From NCBI GenBank assembly GCA_009908885.1, contig JAAAOL010000512.1:1-6863 (forward strand): a stretch of DNA of 6,863 nucleotides, given 5' to 3'. The translations under genes were made by a program, and so were the position numbers. Below are positions 1-5,942 of this stretch, in pieces; within the stretch, counting starts at the first letter, position 1, and each line of letters opens with the position of its first letter. This stretch comes from Bacteroidota bacterium (GTDB lineage: Bacteria; Bacteroidota; Rhodothermia; Rhodothermales; JAAAOL01). The notes below the pieces were generated by a model, which did not search any database, was not told the DNA's origin, and saw nothing but the letters and a program-made list of their open reading frames with translations.

Positions 1-2445
1 CGCCGCGATGGTGCCCATCACGCCCATATAGCCGTAGTTCCACACGATGGCGGCTTCTTTGTCGAGGTAGCGGGCGAGGTTGCGCTCCAGATCCAGATGC
101 CGCTCCGTCGTGCCCGTCATGAACCGGGATCCCATCGGCGACCAGGGTCCGTGTTCGTCCAGCGCGTCCATCGCCCGACCGTGCACCCGCCCGTCGTGAG
201 CGATCCCGAGGTAGTTGTTGATGGACCAGACGATGACCTCGCGCCCCTGAAAACGCATGTGTGGCCCGACCGGCCCTTCGAGGATCGGCTGCGTAAAGTA
301 CCGGTCCTTTTGCACGCGGTAGGCGCCGAAGTAGCCGCCGTCCGTGTCACACTTGGCGAACAGGTCCCCCCCGCCGCTCTCGGAGACCTCGTCGTCCAGA
401 TTGCGGTCGGAGGGCGACCGGCCGGCGAGGTCCTGTGCCAGCTGTTCGATGCTCAGGTCAGCGAGTTCGTGCTCCAGTGCCACGTCCACGCCAAGGTCGG
501 TCTCGATCGCCAGCTTGAGTTCGACGGCATCCAGCGAGTCGAGCCCGAGGGCACTGAGCGGCGCGGTGGGATCGAGGCGGTCAGCGGGTAGCCGCATCGC
601 TTTGGCAATGCGGTGCCGCAGCCACTCGGCGATCGCTTCCGGCCCGGCGTCGTGCGAGGGGGCTGAGCGGATCGCGTTCTCGCGGTCTTCGTCCCCAACG
701 TCCAGCGTGTCGCGGGCGACCTCGGGCAACGTACCGGCTCGCAACCCTACTCGGCATGCCGTCCGCTGAATCTTGCCGCTGGTCGTTTTCGGCAGGCCTC
801 CGGTTTTCAACAGCGATACGGTGTGCACTTGCAGGGCATGCGTCTCGGAAACAGCGCGGCGGATGGCATCGATGATGGGACGCGCGTCGAGGTCTCGCAA
901 TGCACTCCGCCGCACCTCGTGCACCACGGCGAGGCGTTCCTGCCCCTCCACGTCCCAGGCAAGGGCTGCACCACCGGACGGACGGAGCGCCGGATGCGCC
1001 TTCGCCACCGTCTCTTCGATGTCCTGCGGGTAGTGATTGCGCCCCCGGATGATGATGAGATCCTTGAGCCGCCCGGTGACGAACAACTCGCCATCGCGAA
1101 GGAAGCCGAGGTCACCCGTACGGAGGGCAGCCCCATTTTGCGAGCCGTTCGGGCGCGCGCCGAACGTGAGCTCCGTCGCCTCCGGCTGCTGCCAGTAGCC
1201 CTGCGTGACGCTGGCGCCAGAGACCCAGATCTCACCGACCTGCCCTTCCGAACACAGGGCGTTGGTCTCGGGATCGACGATCTGGAGGCGCAGACCGTCC
1301 CACGTACGCCCCGAACTCACGAGTGGGCGCGCATCGTCCTGCTGGCCCACGGCGGGAAGTACATGGTGATCTTCCAGCGCCGACGCCTTGACCAGGTCGA
1401 CGCGGGGCGCGTCGGTGCGGGGCGTCCCCGTAACGAACAACGTCGCTTCGGCGAGCCCGTAGCACGGCAAGAATGCTTCGCGGCGAAACCGGTACGGTGT
1501 AAAGGCATGGGTGAAGCGATCGAGCGTCTCGGCTCGCACCGGCTCGGCGCCGTTGAAGGCGACGTCCCAGGAGCTGAGGTCGAGTCCCTCGCACTGGTCC
1601 GGGGTGATCTTTCGCGCACAGAGCGCATACGCAAAGTCTGGCCCGCCGCTGATGGTGGCCCGGTGCCGCGAGATCGCCCTGAGCCAGCGGACCGGCTTCT
1701 GCAGAAAACACACCGACGGCATCAACACGCAGGAACCGCCCACATACAAGGGGTGCAACACCGTCCCGATCAGTCCCATGTCGTGATACAGCGGCAGCCA
1801 ACTGCACACCTTGGCGTCGGCGTCCGTCTGAAACGCCGCCTGGATGATCGACTGGTTGTGCAGCAGATTGCCGTGGCTCACCATCACCCCTTTGGGCGTG
1901 CCCGTCGAGCCGGACGTATATTGCAGGAAGGCCAGCGTATCGGCGTCGATTCCAGGGGGCGACCACGCCTCGGCATCGGAGGCGCCGAGCGTGTCGGTGG
2001 GAAACTGGTGCAGGACGCTCAGGTCCTCGTGCTCGGCGAAGTGCCGCTCGATCATCGACAGGATGGGCTGTGTCGCCAGTACCGCCGTCGCCTGTGCGTC
2101 TGCCACGATGCTGTCGATGCGGTCGAAGGAGCGATTGCGCCGGGGCGGATAGGCCGGTACCGCCGTCACCCCTGCGTACAGACAGGCAAAGAACGCCGCG
2201 ATATAGTCGAGGCCGGGGGGATAGAGCAGCAGTGCACGACCGTCCGTCAGGCCGCGAGCCTGCAGGCGTGCCGCGATGGCACGGGCCCGGCGGTCGAGTG
2301 CTGCGTACGTGATGGATTCTTCATCCTCCTCGCCGTCCGCCAGGAACGTGTAGGCACATCGGTCGGGCGTGTGGTCAGCACGGGCCCGGAGTACATCGAC
2401 GAGGGTTTCCGCGACGGTCACGTCAGGCTGCGTAGATGAACGCAT
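1..2445 (-). CDS. Fatty acyl-AMP ligase / acyl carrier / alpha-oxoamine synthase fusion protein (3' end beyond the left edge)
   Basis: The frame is open for 815 codons from the ATG at 2445 to base 1, with no stop or frameshift. Residues ~1-570 are a fatty acyl-AMP ligase (FAAL): YTSGSTGTPKGV at 176-187, LPLYHDMGLIG at 217-227, FNGAEPV at 297-303, YGLAEATL at 329-336, RTGD at 442-445, and TSGKIQR near 555-561 with the adenylation lysine at 558. Residues ~600-675 are an acyl carrier domain, with LGLDSL placing the phosphopantetheine serine at 637 (bases 535-537). An acidic, Gly/Ser-containing linker follows. Residues ~704-815 begin a class I/II PLP enzyme of the alpha-oxoamine synthase family (NNYLG at 743-747, GSRFMTGTTERH at 772-783). 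By family length, about 280-300 residues, including the PLP lysine, lie beyond the edge. Inferred role: activate a fatty acid as acyl-AMP, load it on the in-cis carrier, and condense it with an amino acid under decarboxylation. The product is unknown; sphingoid-, sulfonolipid- or prodiginine-type chemistry are options. The ATG has no Shine-Dalgarno sequence. Confidence 0.9.
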   Translation of the reverse strand, partial: MRSSTQPDVTVAETLVDVLRARADHTPDRCAYTFLADGEEDEESITYAALDRRARAIAARLQARGLTDGRALLLYPPGLDYIAAFFACLYAGVTAVPAYPPRRNRSFDRIDSIVADAQATAVLATQPILSMIERHFAEHEDLSVLHQFPTDTLGASDAEAWSPPGIDADTLAFLQYTSGSTGTPKGVMVSHGNLLHNQSIIQAAFQTDADAKVCSWLPLYHDMGLIGTVLHPLYVGGSCVLMPSVCFLQKPVRWLRAISRHRATISGGPDFAYALCARKITPDQCEGLDLSSWDVAFNGAEPVRAETLDRFTHAFTPYRFRREAFLPCYGLAEATLFVTGTPRTDAPRVDLVKASALEDHHVLPAVGQQDDARPLVSSGRTWDGLRLQIVDPETNALCSEGQVGEIWVSGASVTQGYWQQPEATELTFGARPNGSQNGAALRTGDLGFLRDGELFVTGRLKDLIIIRGRNHYPQDIEETVAKAHPALRPSGGAALAWDVEGQERLAVVHEVRRSALRDLDARPIIDAIRRAVSETHALQVHTVSLLKTGGLPKTTSGKIQRTACRVGLRAGTLPEVARDTLDVGDEDRENAIRSAPSHDAGPEAIAEWLRHRIAKAMRLPADRLDPTAPLSALGLDSLDAVELKLAIETDLGVDVALEHELADLSIEQLAQDLAGRSPSDRNLDDEVSESGGGDLFAKCDTDGGYFGAYRVQKDRYFTQPILEGPVGPHMRFQGREVIVWSINNYLGIAHDGRVHGRAMDALDEHGPWSPMGSRFMTGTTERHLDLERNLARYLDKEAAIVWNYGYMGVMGTIAA

Positions 2446-2469
2446 GAAGGGAGAGCTGTTGATGAGCAA

Positions 2470-2533
2470 GAACGTACGCCTATCTTGAGGGGACGACGCG
2501 GCGCACGACAGATCATAGGTGGGAACGTACACC
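2470..2533. repeat. Direct repeat pair GAACGTACrCC in the divergent promoter region
   Basis: GAACGTACGCC (2470-2480) and GAACGTACACC (2523-2533) match at 10 of 11 positions and are spaced 53 bp start to start, about five helical turns. The first copy contains the palindrome CGTACG. The second copy would overlap the start site of the proposed minus-strand promoter. The spacing and position would suit paired operator sites for a regulator of the FAAL fusion gene. No regulator is in the window, and two copies of an 11-mer are weak evidence. Confidence 0.25.
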
Positions 2534-2536
2534 CCG

Positions 2537-2566
2537 AAAATATATAGACCAACGCACTCATATAAA
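2537..2566 (-). promoter_or_regulatory. Possible promoter for the FAAL fusion gene
   Basis: Read on the minus strand, 2544-2537 is TATATTTT, seven of eight positions of the Bacteroidota -7 consensus TAnnTTTG. It is preceded 18 bp upstream by TTTA (2566-2563), three of four positions of the -33 TTTG element. This would place transcription start near 2530 and give a leader of about 85 nt. The patch is one of few AT-rich stretches here, so a chance match is possible. The plus-strand TATAAA at 2561-2566 could instead serve as a -10 for the permease, but I see no good -35 for it. Confidence 0.22.
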
Positions 2567-2758
2567 CCTGGACGATGCGTCCCCTTTCTCTCATGGACCA
2601 ACTTACCCAGAAAAACCCGTAAACTGCGCCTTTTCCGTGCAGCGCGGTGCGCGCATGCCATCACGCTGGTTTCTTCCACGTGTAGCCCCGCCGTACAAAC
2701 CCTCCGCTTCGCTGCAGTACGGAGTCGCTGTCTCATTTTTCCTCGCGCCCAAACGCTC

Positions 2759-4420
2759 ATGGTTTCTCGTCGCACTGCATGGTGGCTGTTCGTGCCGGTG
2801 CTGCTGGTGCTGGTGGGCTACGTGCTGTACCCGAGTCTGCGCACCTTCGCCCTCGGCCTGCAGCTCGACACGTGGGCGGACGTTTTTTCGTCGTGGCGTG
2901 CGGTCAACGTCCGGGCGCTCATCAACTCCGTCGTCGTCTCGCTGGGCAGCGTGGCGGGCGCGGGGATGCTGGGCACGGCGCTGGCGTACTTCTTCTTCCG
3001 CTACCGCATGCCGGGCCGCCGCCTGCTGATGGCGATTGCGGCCTTTCCGCTGGCGCTGCCGCCGCTGGTGGGCGTGCTGGCCTTCTTCTTCCTCTACGGC
3101 GAGAGCGGCATCCTGCCGCGCAGCCTGCAGGCGCTCTTTAACCTGTCGGACGTCCCTTTTTCATTCGAGGGGCTGTGGGCCGTCTGGCTGGTGCACGTCT
3201 ACTCGCTCTACGTCTACTTCTACCTGTTCGTCCTGGCGGCGCTGCGCGGCGTGGACCGCAGCCTGCTGGAGGCGTCGGCGGACCTGGGCGCGTCCTCGTG
3301 GATGACGTTCCGGCGCGTGGTGCTGCCGCTGCTGCGCCCGGCGCTGGTGAGCGCGGCCCTGCTCGTCTTCATGATCTCGATGGCCTCGTTCACGGCGCCG
3401 CTGCTCTTCGCCGACACCGACCCGTTCCTGACGGTCCAGATCTACAACTACAAGCGCAACGGCGACCTCGCCCTCTCGGCCACCATCTCGACGCTGCTGA
3501 CGGTGATCTGCGTCGTCTTTCTGCTGCTCATCGAGTGGACGAACCGACGACAGATCACGGGCGGGGCGAAGGGCGCTGCACCCCCGCCGCTGCCGGTGAC
3601 GGGCGGCTGGCAGCGCGCGCTGGCCATCCTGGGCGTGGTGCTGCTCCTGCTCTTCCTGCTGCTGCCCATCGCCACGGTGCTGCTCATCTCGTTCGCGCAG
3701 GAGGGGGCGTGGACGTACCAGATCCTGCCCGCGAGCTACACGCTGAGCAACTACGCCGCGCTGCTGGCCGACCCGGACGTGTTCGCGCCGATCTGGAACA
3801 GCCTCCAGATGGCGGGCCTGGCGACGGTGGGCAACGTGGTCTTCGGCGTAGCGGCGGCGCTGGTGGTGGTCAAGACGACGCTGCGCGGGCGCGGGCTGGT
3901 GCGCATCCTGGCCGTGCTGCCGTTCGCCATCCCGGGCACGGTCATCGCCATCAACCTGATCGTGACGTTCAACACGCCGACGGCGCTGGCGGCCGGGCAG
4001 ATCCTGGTGGGCACCTTCTGGATCCTGCCACTGGCCTACTTCATCCGCATGATTCCACTCGTGACGCGGGCCACCTCGGCGGCGCTGGAGCGCTACGACG
4101 ACCGCCTGACCGAGGCCTCCGCCGACCTGGGCGCACCCTTCCGGACGACCTTCTGGCGCGTCATGCTGCCCATCATCACGCCGGGCATCGTGGCGGGCAC
4201 GCTGCTCACCTTCGTGACGGCGCTGGGCGAGTTCGTCTCGTCCATCCTGCTCTACGTCTACGGCAACCGGCCCATCAGCGTGGAGGTGTGGGCGCAGCTC
4301 ACGCGCGAGTTCAACTTCGGCGAGGCGGCGGCCTACAGCGTCTTCCTGATGATCCTCATCGGCCTCTCCACGCTCGCCGTCCGCTGGATGGGCGTGCAGG
4401 ACACGAGCGTTTCGGTGTAA
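2759..4420 (+). CDS. Fused two-domain ABC transporter permease, Fe(III) (FbpB/SfuB) type
   Basis: This 553-residue inner-membrane protein is the channel of a binding-protein-dependent ABC importer, with both permease halves in one chain. Each half carries the EAA loop that docks the ATPase: EASADLG at 171-177 followed by VVLP at 187-190, and EASADLG at 452-458 followed by VMLP at 468-471. I see about twelve hydrophobic segments (roughly 8-24, 53-79, 88-113, 141-163, 192-216, 238-259, 285-312, 348-372, 382-404, 413-436, 473-500, 522-543), with a Pro/Gly-rich hinge near 265-282. Length and the doubled EAA pattern fit FbpB/SfuB/HitB iron permeases; thiamine ThiP has the same fused layout, so the substrate is not certain. 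The ATG at 2759 is chosen because the first membrane helix begins at once. The frame is open to 2519, but that extension has no domain. No Shine-Dalgarno sequence is visible. No ATPase or binding-protein gene adjoins it. Confidence 0.93.
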   Translation: MVSRRTAWWLFVPVLLVLVGYVLYPSLRTFALGLQLDTWADVFSSWRAVNVRALINSVVVSLGSVAGAGMLGTALAYFFFRYRMPGRRLLMAIAAFPLALPPLVGVLAFFFLYGESGILPRSLQALFNLSDVPFSFEGLWAVWLVHVYSLYVYFYLFVLAALRGVDRSLLEASADLGASSWMTFRRVVLPLLRPALVSAALLVFMISMASFTAPLLFADTDPFLTVQIYNYKRNGDLALSATISTLLTVICVVFLLLIEWTNRRQITGGAKGAAPPPLPVTGGWQRALAILGVVLLLLFLLLPIATVLLISFAQEGAWTYQILPASYTLSNYAALLADPDVFAPIWNSLQMAGLATVGNVVFGVAAALVVVKTTLRGRGLVRILAVLPFAIPGTVIAINLIVTFNTPTALAAGQILVGTFWILPLAYFIRMIPLVTRATSAALERYDDRLTEASADLGAPFRTTFWRVMLPIITPGIVAGTLLTFVTALGEFVSSILLYVYGNRPISVEVWAQLTREFNFGEAAAYSVFLMILIGLSTLAVRWMGVQDTSVSV

Positions 4421-4427
4421 GGTCTGG

Positions 4428-4481
4428 AGGTTTCAGGTTGGAAGGTTTCAGGTCGAACGGTCGCAGGTCCATAGGTCGCAG
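4428..4481 (+). repeat. 15-bp tandem repeat, 3.6 copies
   Basis: Units start at 4428, 4443, 4458 and 4473: AGGTTTCAGGTTGGA, AGGTTTCAGGTCGAA, CGGTCGCAGGTCCAT, then partial AGGTCGCAG. Copies diverge stepwise, with the CAGGT core kept in the three complete units. The array begins 7 bp after the permease stop codon. It is not a rho-independent terminator: there is no stable hairpin and no T run. It looks like a degenerate intergenic minisatellite. Confidence 0.8.
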
Positions 4482-4497
4482 CCCACCCGTCCCCCCG

Positions 4498-4529
4498 CTC
4501 TCCCACTCTCCCACTCCCCCACTCTCCCA
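4498..4529 (+). repeat. 8-bp tandem repeat CTCTCCCA, four copies
   Basis: Four units lie at 4498, 4506, 4514 and 4522. The third has C for T at its fourth position, and the array trails off into CTCCTCC. The plus strand is almost pure pyrimidine, so the minus strand carries successive runs of three or more G and could form a quadruplex or triplex. The array ends 100 bp before the next start codon. The rest of the spacer (4530-4629) is pyrimidine-rich with no other recognised feature. Confidence 0.85.
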
Positions 4530-4629
4530 CTCCTCCTTCCCTCATCGCTCGTCCCCCGAAACAAAAGCCTCCGTCAGACCTTCCCACAACGCGTTTCCCT
4601 CGTTCCTCTCCTTCTCGCCACCGCTGTTC

Positions 4630-5802
4630 ATGAAGATCACCGTCATCGGGGCCGGCGCCATTGGCTCGGCCGTCGCCCGCTACCTGCTGGAGCACGACGA
4701 CGTGCGGCAGGTGCAAGTCTGCGACGCGCGCGCCCGGGCGCTCCAAGAGCTGCACAACCTGGTCGAGAGCCCGCGCCTGCGCTCCTTCCAGGTCGACGCC
4801 CGTGACCCGAACGTACTGGAGCCCATCCTGCGCGGGGCCGACTGCGCCGTGGGCTGCACGCTGCCCCGCCTCAACCCGACGCTGGCCGAGCTCTGCCTCG
4901 ACCTCGGCATCAACTACTGCGACCTCGGCGGCAACGACGACATCGTCCGCCAGCAACTCGCCCTCAACGACCGGGCGCTCAAGAAGACGCTCTGGATCGT
5001 GCCCAACTGCGGGCTCGCGCCCGGCCTCGTCAACGTGCTGTGCCTGCACGGCATCGAGCAGTTCGACGAGGTGGAGACCGCCCATCTGCGCGTGGGCGAC
5101 GTGCCGCTGCACCCCGAGCCGCCGTTCAACTTCCGCATCTCGTGGTCGGCGGAGAAGATCATCGACGACTACACGGGCCCGGTCTATCTCATCGAAGACC
5201 GCGAGATGCACGAGGCCGAGCCGCTGTCGCACCACGAGCACATCTGCTTTCCCGAGCCGTTCGGGCGGATGGAGGCGTTCTGCACGGCGGGCGGCCTCTC
5301 GACGCTCACCGAGGACCTGGCCGGGCGCGTCCGCACGCTCGACCACAAGACGATCCGCTGGGAGGGCCACGCCGCCCAGATGCGCTTTCTGCTGGAGCTG
5401 GGCTTCGGCGAGCGCCGCAACATCGACGTGCGCACCCACCTGACCTACCGGGACGTGCTGGTGCGCCGCATGCGCCAGCGCCTCGGCGGCGAGTACCAGG
5501 ACGCGGTGCTGATGCGCGTGCTCATCCAGGGCACGAAGGACGGCGCCCCCCGCACGCTCGTCTACGAGATGGTGGACCTCTACGACGAGGACAGCCACAC
5601 CTCGGCCATGAAGCGCTGCACCGCCATCCCGACGGCGGCGGTGGCCGTCCTGATCGCCTCCCACGAGATGCCCGGCGGCGGGGCCGCTCCGCCCGAGATG
5701 ATCATTCCCCACGAGCGCTTTCTGGAGATGGTCACCGAGCAGGGCCTCAACATCACCACCTCCTGGCACGACGGCCACATCGACGTCACCGAAGGCTGCT
5801 GA
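4630..5802 (+). CDS. Saccharopine dehydrogenase-family oxidoreductase, lysine 6-dehydrogenase-like
   Basis: This 390-residue cytoplasmic enzyme starts with a Rossmann fold: GAGAIG at 7-12, then an acidic D32 at the end of strand 2 (VQVCD), which favours NAD(H) over NADP(H). Next come CDLGGND at 97-103 and PNCGLAPGLVN at 125-135, typical of the saccharopine dehydrogenase family. The C-terminal catalytic domain has PLHPEPPFNF at 159-168, FGRMEAFCTAGGLSTL at 211-226 and KTIRWEGHA at 240-248. From memory, this run of motifs and the length match Geobacillus-type lysine 6-dehydrogenase (L-lysine + NAD+ to allysine, which cyclises to piperideine-6-carboxylate, plus ammonia and NADH) better than true saccharopine dehydrogenases. 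Substrate assignment is inference; another amino acid dehydrogenase of the family is possible. The ATG at 4630 sits directly before the Rossmann strand and has no Shine-Dalgarno sequence. Third codon positions are almost all G/C: 47 of the first 50 codons. Confidence 0.9.
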   Translation: MKITVIGAGAIGSAVARYLLEHDDVRQVQVCDARARALQELHNLVESPRLRSFQVDARDPNVLEPILRGADCAVGCTLPRLNPTLAELCLDLGINYCDLGGNDDIVRQQLALNDRALKKTLWIVPNCGLAPGLVNVLCLHGIEQFDEVETAHLRVGDVPLHPEPPFNFRISWSAEKIIDDYTGPVYLIEDREMHEAEPLSHHEHICFPEPFGRMEAFCTAGGLSTLTEDLAGRVRTLDHKTIRWEGHAAQMRFLLELGFGERRNIDVRTHLTYRDVLVRRMRQRLGGEYQDAVLMRVLIQGTKDGAPRTLVYEMVDLYDEDSHTSAMKRCTAIPTAAVAVLIASHEMPGGGAAPPEMIIPHERFLEMVTEQGLNITTSWHDGHIDVTEGC

Positions 5803-5811
5803 GTCGATTTC

Positions 5812-5843
5812 CGAGGGGCGAGGGGCGAGGGGCGAAGGGGCGA
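5812..5843 (+). repeat. 7-bp G-rich tandem repeat CGAGGGG, predicted G-quadruplex
   Basis: Three exact CGAGGGG units (5812, 5819, 5826) are followed by CGAAGGGG (5833-5840). Four GGGG runs at 5815-5818, 5822-5825, 5829-5832 and 5837-5840 are separated by loops of 3, 3 and 4 nt, which satisfies the canonical quadruplex pattern with four tetrads. The array starts 10 bp after the dehydrogenase stop, on the coding strand, so the structure could form in the 3' end of the transcript. No hairpin terminator with a T run is seen in this gap. Confidence 0.85.
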
Positions 5844-5890
5844 TGGCCGAAGGGATCCTCGTCCCACACAGTCACCCCGCCCCAAACCCG

Positions 5891-5938
5891 CAACCCAAAA
5901 TCCACAACCCAAAATCCACAACCCAAAATCCACAACCC
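5891..5938 (+). repeat. 14-bp tandem repeat CAACCCAAAATCCA, 3.4 perfect copies
   Basis: Three identical units (5891-5904, 5905-5918, 5919-5932) and a partial fourth (CAACCC, 5933-5938) end 4 bp before the GTG start at 5943. A degenerate relative (CCCAAACCCG) lies just upstream at 5881-5890. The array occupies the position where a ribosome binding site would be expected and contains none. Perfect identity between copies points to recent expansion or homogenisation. Confidence 0.9.
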
Positions 5939-5942
5939 GCCC

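Larger units (their letters stand above)
2446..2758. other. Divergent intergenic region, 313 bp
   Basis: This region separates the minus-strand FAAL fusion gene from the plus-strand permease gene, so both promoters should lie here. It is richer in A+T than its flanks, most clearly at 2536-2567. It contains an 11-bp imperfect direct repeat (2470-2480 and 2523-2533), a CACGTG palindrome at 2677-2682 and a short hairpin-capable stretch at 2643-2655 (GCGCG-GTG-CGCGC). The plus frame that ends in the permease is open back to an ATG at 2519. The 80 residues this would add are Arg/Ser/Thr/Pro-rich with no recognisable domain, so I treat them as untranslated. No RNA gene was recognised. Confidence 0.6.

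Noticed and set aside
823..2439. 538-codon open frame on the plus strand opposite the fusion gene
   Set aside because: Its translation is Arg/Gly-rich with no recognisable domain, while the minus strand over the same bases carries continuous FAAL motifs. Long antisense frames are common in GC-rich genes.
2489..2584. Inverted repeat GGGGACG (2489-2495) and CGTCCCC (2578-2584)
   Set aside because: Only 7 bp matched across an 82-bp loop in a GC-rich region, which is expected by chance.
2643..2655. GCGCG-GTG-CGCGC hairpin upstream of the permease
   Set aside because: A five-base stem of alternating G and C with no T run; too common in such DNA to call a terminator or riboswitch.
2519..2758. 80-residue N-terminal extension of the permease from an ATG at 2519
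   Set aside because: The extra residues show no signal or domain, and the permease family begins close to the first membrane helix, which the ATG at 2759 provides.
3175..4629. Long upstream extension of the dehydrogenase frame through the permease gene
   Set aside because: The frame is open by composition only; over this stretch it encodes a Gly/Ala/Arg/Pro-rich shadow of the permease. The enzyme begins with its Rossmann strand at 4630.
4421..4629. CRISPR array or insertion-sequence ends in the repeat-rich spacer
   Set aside because: Units are 8-15 bp and head-to-tail without spacers. There are no terminal inverted repeats, no transposase and no target duplication.
4333..5778. 481-codon minus-strand frame opposite the dehydrogenase
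   Set aside because: Val/Ala/Arg/His-rich low-complexity translation without domains, antisense to a well-recognised enzyme, and running through the repeat spacer.
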